DNA from: Pseudomonadota bacterium
GTDB taxonomy: Bacteria > Desulfobacterota > Desulfobacteria > Desulfobacterales > ETH-SRB1
Reading direction: 5' to 3'
Assembly: GCA_018897415.1 (NCBI GenBank)
Contig: JAHIKR010000229.1
Coordinates: forward strand, 1-10,593
Length of the DNA: 10,593 bases
In this document: positions 6,829-10,593 of the stretch, one piece after another
Position numbering within the stretch: the stretch's first letter is position 1
How the letters are laid out: every line of letters begins with the position of its first letter
Notes under the pieces: generated by a model
Told to the model about the DNA's origin: nothing
The model's database searches: none
The model's input: the letters and a program-made list of their open reading frames with translations, nothing else
Made by a program: the position numbers and the translations under genes

Positions 6829-9800
6829 GCATTTGCAGCGTCTTTGGTCTTAAAAGCCTTAAAAAGCGAGTCATCCATTGCAGCCTCAAAGCCTGTCAAC
6901 TGAGCGACAACCACGTTATTCTGATCGAGAAATGTAAAGTCTCCTTTTAATTTGCGTTTGGTAACTTCCTTTACTTCGAGTAATGCTGTAACTCCCTCTG
7001 AAGGGAATTTATTTCGATACTGTCTGTAAGAGGCGCTGTAGGTTGGAAGTGAAACAACTCCCATCTCTTCAAAACACCATATAATTGCCATCTGAAATGC
7101 GGAATCCAGAACAAGAGGATCCCCTATCCATTTACTCCTTAAAGGTTCTTTCATCCATTTGACAGGCGAAGGTGCTGAAGAAATACGTGCCAACATGCCT
7201 TTTGAAGAATAACTGATTATTTCTTTTATACCTCTGAGCTCAACACCATGAAAGAGTATTTTATCGTAAACTTCATCTATACTTCTGAAATAAGCTTTAG
7301 AGCCCATATAGGCGGATATATCAACAATGGGCGGCTGTGAAAATTTATCTGTTAAAATAGCTTTTGCCCTTGAATGAATTACCTCAATACCGCTTTTTAT
7401 TCCATCTCTGATTTCAACGTCGACTTCAAAAATAGAACCTTTTTTCCTTGGCTTACCTGTCATAAGGCGAATCAGCCTTTTATTATGTCCAATTTTGATT
7501 CCATTTAAAATTCTGATGTCGTCAAGGCCATGTAGAAAAAGTCCGGGGTTGTCATGAAGAGCGCCATGCCCAAGCCATTCGGCCATAAGCGCAAAAGGCA
7601 CAACTGGACTACCGTCTAAGACATGAGATTTAAGAATAGGGTATTTCTCAACATCTATTTCACGTTTAAAGGTAAGAGATAATTTTTCTTCATCAGGAAT
7701 TATATTTGCGCCGATAACTATCTCTACAGGATGGTTTTTATCGCCCATCATTTCATAAAGCATACACATTGAACCAGCATCCTTGGGAATCAGTTCAATT
7801 TTATTTCTTTTAAATTCTCGTTTCAGTGAGTTGGATACCATGCCGCCATCCCATGGTCCCCAGTTTATTGAGACAACTCTGCAATTTGGGCGTAACAATG
7901 ATTCTTTCTGAGCTATTTTGTTTAAAACCTCATTAGCCATTGCGTAATCGACCTGTCCTCTGTTTCCAATTCGTGCGGCAATAGATGAAAAAAGCACAAG
8001 ATATCTCAAATTATCATTCTTTGTTGATTCAAGTAGATTAAAAAGACCTTTTACTTTGGTATCAAAAACCCGCTCAAATTGATTAATTGTTTTATCTTTT
8101 ATAAAACGATCATCCAGCACGCCCGCACCATGAATAATACACTTTATATGTCCGTGAGCAGATCTAACATCATCTAAAATCCGGTTAAGCTGCTCAGGCT
8201 TGCGAATATCTGCAGAGTAGTAAAATACAGATATCCCATCTTGTCTTAGTTTTTCCAGGTTCCTTGAAATTTCACGATTTGCCATGTGTTTCTTATAGGC
8301 TTTTTCTAACATGACCGGTGAGGCATTTTGAGTACCGAGTTCATTTTCTAAAATAGCCTTTTTTATAACCGCTTCTCCATCTAAGGTTTCAAGCCACTTC
8401 GGTTCGGATGAAGGTTCGGGTGATCTTCCCAGGAGAATTAAAGTTGAATCAGTATGTTTTGCAAGAGCTTGAACGGCAGAAGCAGTTATCCCCTTTGCTC
8501 CACCTGTAACAACAACAACGTCTCCATAGTTGAGGTCAAGCTGTATTTTTTGTGCTGTTTGATAAGGTGACGACTCGAGTTTTAATGTAAATCGTGATCC
8601 AAAGGATAAGTTTTTATCAAGACCGATTTCAACCGGGCCTGAGGGGTCTGGGTTCACAAGTTCAGCAACAACAGCCTTTGCAATGTTTTTATTATCTTTC
8701 CAGCCCGGTGCAATATCTATTGCACGGCAGCAGACACTCTCCCATTCTATAGAGGCAGTTTTGGCAAGTGCGGCGAGTCCTCCTGTAACAGCGTTGGCAA
8801 TACCTTTTCCTTTAAAACCAAAAGCACCGTCTAAGCGGGTTACTGTTGCAAATATTGCTCCACCTTTTGCCGCAGAATCAATTAGGTCGGAAGCCAAATG
8901 ACTTGTGAGGATAAAAGCATCTTTTAATATTTTGTCATTTTTTTGTTCTTTAGCAGAAAGATCGTTTGTCGGCAGTATTATAAGTCCGGCTGCTTCAGGC
9001 AGATCTTTCTTATTCATTAACGCTTCTTTAGAAATGTGTATGGCATCTATATTTTGTGAATTTAATTCTTCAGCAATAGCTTCTGATAGACCGCTGTTAT
9101 CATCAGTAACAAAGACTTTTCTGCCATGGGGAATAGTTAATTTATTTCCTCGCTTATAAGGTTTTTCAACAATTGATATAACTTTTCTATTAATGTCAGA
9201 AATATTTATTTCCGGCAATTCATTCTCAGCAGCAAGCTTTGGAGATGCAAGCGTATTTTTTGTACTGGTTTGAGGCTCGTTATTCAAGAAGGCACCGGTC
9301 AAGTATTCAGCAATCTGGCGGAGAGTTTTCAGGCTTCCCATTATTTCAGGAGAAATAGATTGTATATTGGTCAGTTTTTCTTCAAGAGAAGAAAAAATTT
9401 CTACCCTTTTAATTGAATCAATGCCCAGGTCGGATTCTATATCCATATCAAGCCCAAGCATTTCCTTGGGATATCCGGTAAGATGACTTACTGACTCCAG
9501 CAAGTTGTTTTCGATTTCATGAATATTGTCTGGCGAATCGCTGCTTTTATTTTCTGGTTCAATTTCTGTTTTATTATGAATGATATTTTGTTCTCTTAAT
9601 GAATTTATAAATAGTTCTTCTTTAATCGAATCACCAAGCCCCATTGAGGCTTCAGCGAGACGCTGGGTATTTTCCATCATATTCTGCAAAGTACGGCTTG
9701 CTTCGGTTTGGGCTTCCAAAAACTTTTTATGTATTTCAGCAGTCTTCAACTGGAGAGTCTGCATTGATTCCAGGCCTTGCTTAACTACCTTTAAAGCGTT

Positions 9801-10593
9801 TATAATTAAGTTAGATTTTTTATTGTCCATAGTATATTTTTTCCCGGCATCAGTAATACCCTTATCTTGCTCGACAGCTATTAGGCTTGAGGGCGAAGTA
9901 TTGTCGGATTTATTTTTTACCTGTTTAACCGTGGCTTCAGTATGTCTTTCTTTGTTTTCTGTTTTCTGACTTCTATAGTTTGCACCTGAAATAGGAATGC
10001 TCATGAGCTGCTTTCTTGATTCTGGAATAGGCCTTTCCCATTTATTCAGTTCAACCCTCTGACCTATAGAGGCAATATGGCAGAGAGTTCTTGCAAGATC
10101 AGCCAATCCGAATTGTCTCCCTGAAGAACAATCTAAAGGAATGGCTTGGAATTTACGGTCGTTTAATATTGATTTTACAAGTCCTGTAAGAACTGATTTG
10201 GGCCCTATTTCTATAAATGTGCGAATTCCCATTTCGAATAAATTCTCAACATTGCTTACAAAATCAACAGGACATATCAGGTGATCGCCAAGCAGTTTTT
10301 TTACCTGTTCAGAATCATAAGGATATGCTCTGCCGGTTGTATTAGATAAAACCGGTATTTCTGAAGGAGAAATTTTGATCTTTTTTAGTGTTTTTTTGAA
10401 AGGTTTTCGGGCATTTTTAACTAAACTGCTGTGAAAAGCAGCGGCCACGGGGAGCTTTATTGCTTTAAATCCTTTATCTCTACATATTTTTACAGCGTGA
10501 TTTATTGCTTCAATTGAGCCGGATAGAACGCCCTGATTAGGGCTGTTCTTGTTTGCAAGAATAATATCTGAGCCTACTTCTATAACCAGATTC
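6825..10593 (-). CDS. PfaA/HglE-like synthase, AT(partial)-ACP-KR-DH; 5' end outside window
   Basis: Seen: 1255 residues, open to the window edge; residue 1 is the first full codon (10592-10590). Residues 1-190 are the C-terminal part of an acyltransferase, with ANKNSPNQGVLSG and AAFHS; His54 is the expected catalytic His and the AFH form suggests malonyl units. Residues 263-328 form a charged helical, probably coiled-coil, linker. One ACP follows at about 360-432, with pantetheine Ser393 in LGIDSIKRVE. The ketoreductase (488-970) has TGGAKGI at 696-702, an LDD motif (826-828, B-type), Ser870, Tyr883 and Asn887. It carries the long REI-containing insert typical of PfaA-type KRs. The C-terminal double-hotdog dehydratase has HxxxGxxxxP (His990, Gly994, Pro999) and LDSAFQ (Asp1163, Gln1167). 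Known: PfaA is KS-AT-ACPn-KR, usually with several ACPs. Inferred: core subunit of a secondary-lipid or polyketide synthase that pairs with the 1-3366 gene; a KS should precede the AT outside the window. An apparent GTG start at 10448 is internal to the AT. Confidence 0.93.
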   Translation of the reverse strand, partial: NLVIEVGSDIILANKNSPNQGVLSGSIEAINHAVKICRDKGFKAIKLPVAAAFHSSLVKNARKPFKKTLKKIKISPSEIPVLSNTTGRAYPYDSEQVKKLLGDHLICPVDFVSNVENLFEMGIRTFIEIGPKSVLTGLVKSILNDRKFQAIPLDCSSGRQFGLADLARTLCHIASIGQRVELNKWERPIPESRKQLMSIPISGANYRSQKTENKERHTEATVKQVKNKSDNTSPSSLIAVEQDKGITDAGKKYTMDNKKSNLIINALKVVKQGLESMQTLQLKTAEIHKKFLEAQTEASRTLQNMMENTQRLAEASMGLGDSIKEELFINSLREQNIIHNKTEIEPENKSSDSPDNIHEIENNLLESVSHLTGYPKEMLGLDMDIESDLGIDSIKRVEIFSSLEEKLTNIQSISPEIMGSLKTLRQIAEYLTGAFLNNEPQTSTKNTLASPKLAAENELPEINISDINRKVISIVEKPYKRGNKLTIPHGRKVFVTDDNSGLSEAIAEELNSQNIDAIHISKEALMNKKDLPEAAGLIILPTNDLSAKEQKNDKILKDAFILTSHLASDLIDSAAKGGAIFATVTRLDGAFGFKGKGIANAVTGGLAALAKTASIEWESVCCRAIDIAPGWKDNKNIAKAVVAELVNPDPSGPVEIGLDKNLSFGSRFTLKLESSPYQTAQKIQLDLNYGDVVVVTGGAKGITASAVQALAKHTDSTLILLGRSPEPSSEPKWLETLDGEAVIKKAILENELGTQNASPVMLEKAYKKHMANREISRNLEKLRQDGISVFYYSADIRKPEQLNRILDDVRSAHGHIKCIIHGAGVLDDRFIKDKTINQFERVFDTKVKGLFNLLESTKNDNLRYLVLFSSIAARIGNRGQVDYAMANEVLNKIAQKESLLRPNCRVVSINWGPWDGGMVSNSLKREFKRNKIELIPKDAGSMCMLYEMMGDKNHPVEIVIGANIIPDEEKLSLTFKREIDVEKYPILKSHVLDGSPVVPFALMAEWLGHGALHDNPGLFLHGLDDIRILNGIKIGHNKRLIRLMTGKPRKKGSIFEVDVEIRDGIKSGIEVIHSRAKAILTDKFSQPPIVDISAYMGSKAYFRSIDEVYDKILFHGVELRGIKEIISYSSKGMLARISSAPSPVKWMKEPLRSKWIGDPLVLDSAFQMAIIWCFEEMGVVSLPTYSASYRQYRNKFPSEGVTALLEVKEVTKRKLKGDFTFLDQNNVVVAQLTGFEAAMDDSLFKAFKTKDAANA

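Noticed and set aside
9580..9969. Plus-strand 129-codon reading frame antisense to the synthase
   Set aside because: It is antisense to the helical linker of a well-supported gene, and its composition is what the reverse of Lys/Glu/Gln-rich codons yields. The same applies to 1184-1501, 8683-8901 and 8905-9159.
10446..10448. GTG as the start of the right-hand synthase gene
   Set aside because: The frame stays open for 48 more codons to the window edge and encodes recognisable AT sequence (ANKNSPNQGVLSG), so the gene is partial and the GTG is internal.

Overview
The window looks like accessory chromosome from an AT-leaning, Gram-negative anaerobe. A Desulfobacterota (former Deltaproteobacteria, Desulfobacterales-like) host is my best guess. 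It rests on the style of the sensor kinase, with its GAF module and GG-IA-x-DFNNLLM box, and on the presence of a secondary-lipid synthase. No rRNA or other phylogenetic marker is present, so this is inference.

Layout: two giant minus-strand genes occupy both ends, and both run off the window. The right-hand one (10593 to 6825) is the C-terminal part of a PfaA/HglE-type iterative synthase: end of an acyltransferase, helical linker, one acyl carrier protein, ketoreductase and a PKS-type dehydratase. The left-hand one (3366 to 1) is a KS - chain-length-factor-like KS - acyltransferase protein, the order known from the thraustochytrid PUFA synthase ORF B. Bacterial PfaC instead has KS-CLF-DH-DH. 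Together they would supply most activities of an iterative fatty acid/polyketide synthase of the PUFA or heterocyst-glycolipid class. The product cannot be told from sequence, and no enoyl reductase or phosphopantetheinyl transferase is visible.

Between them, on the opposite strand (3680-6804), sit three genes that are not lipid-synthase parts. They are a small FmdB-type zinc-ribbon protein, a 203-residue cysteine-rich protein resembling CxxCxxCC (YkgJ-like) metal-binding proteins and starting 5 nt after it, and a hybrid PAS-GAF-histidine kinase-receiver protein. In the kinase the usual phospho-accepting His is Arg.

Non-coding DNA is scarce. The 313-bp gap 3367-3679 must carry divergent control for the left synthase gene and the zinc-ribbon gene, and contains a 9-bp-stem hairpin and a candidate promoter. 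The 156-bp gap 4549-4704 is largely a degenerate heptamer repeat. The convergent kinase and synthase genes meet in an 8-bp-stem palindrome whose arms contain both stop codons. I saw no tRNA, rRNA, CRISPR array, transposase or integrase.
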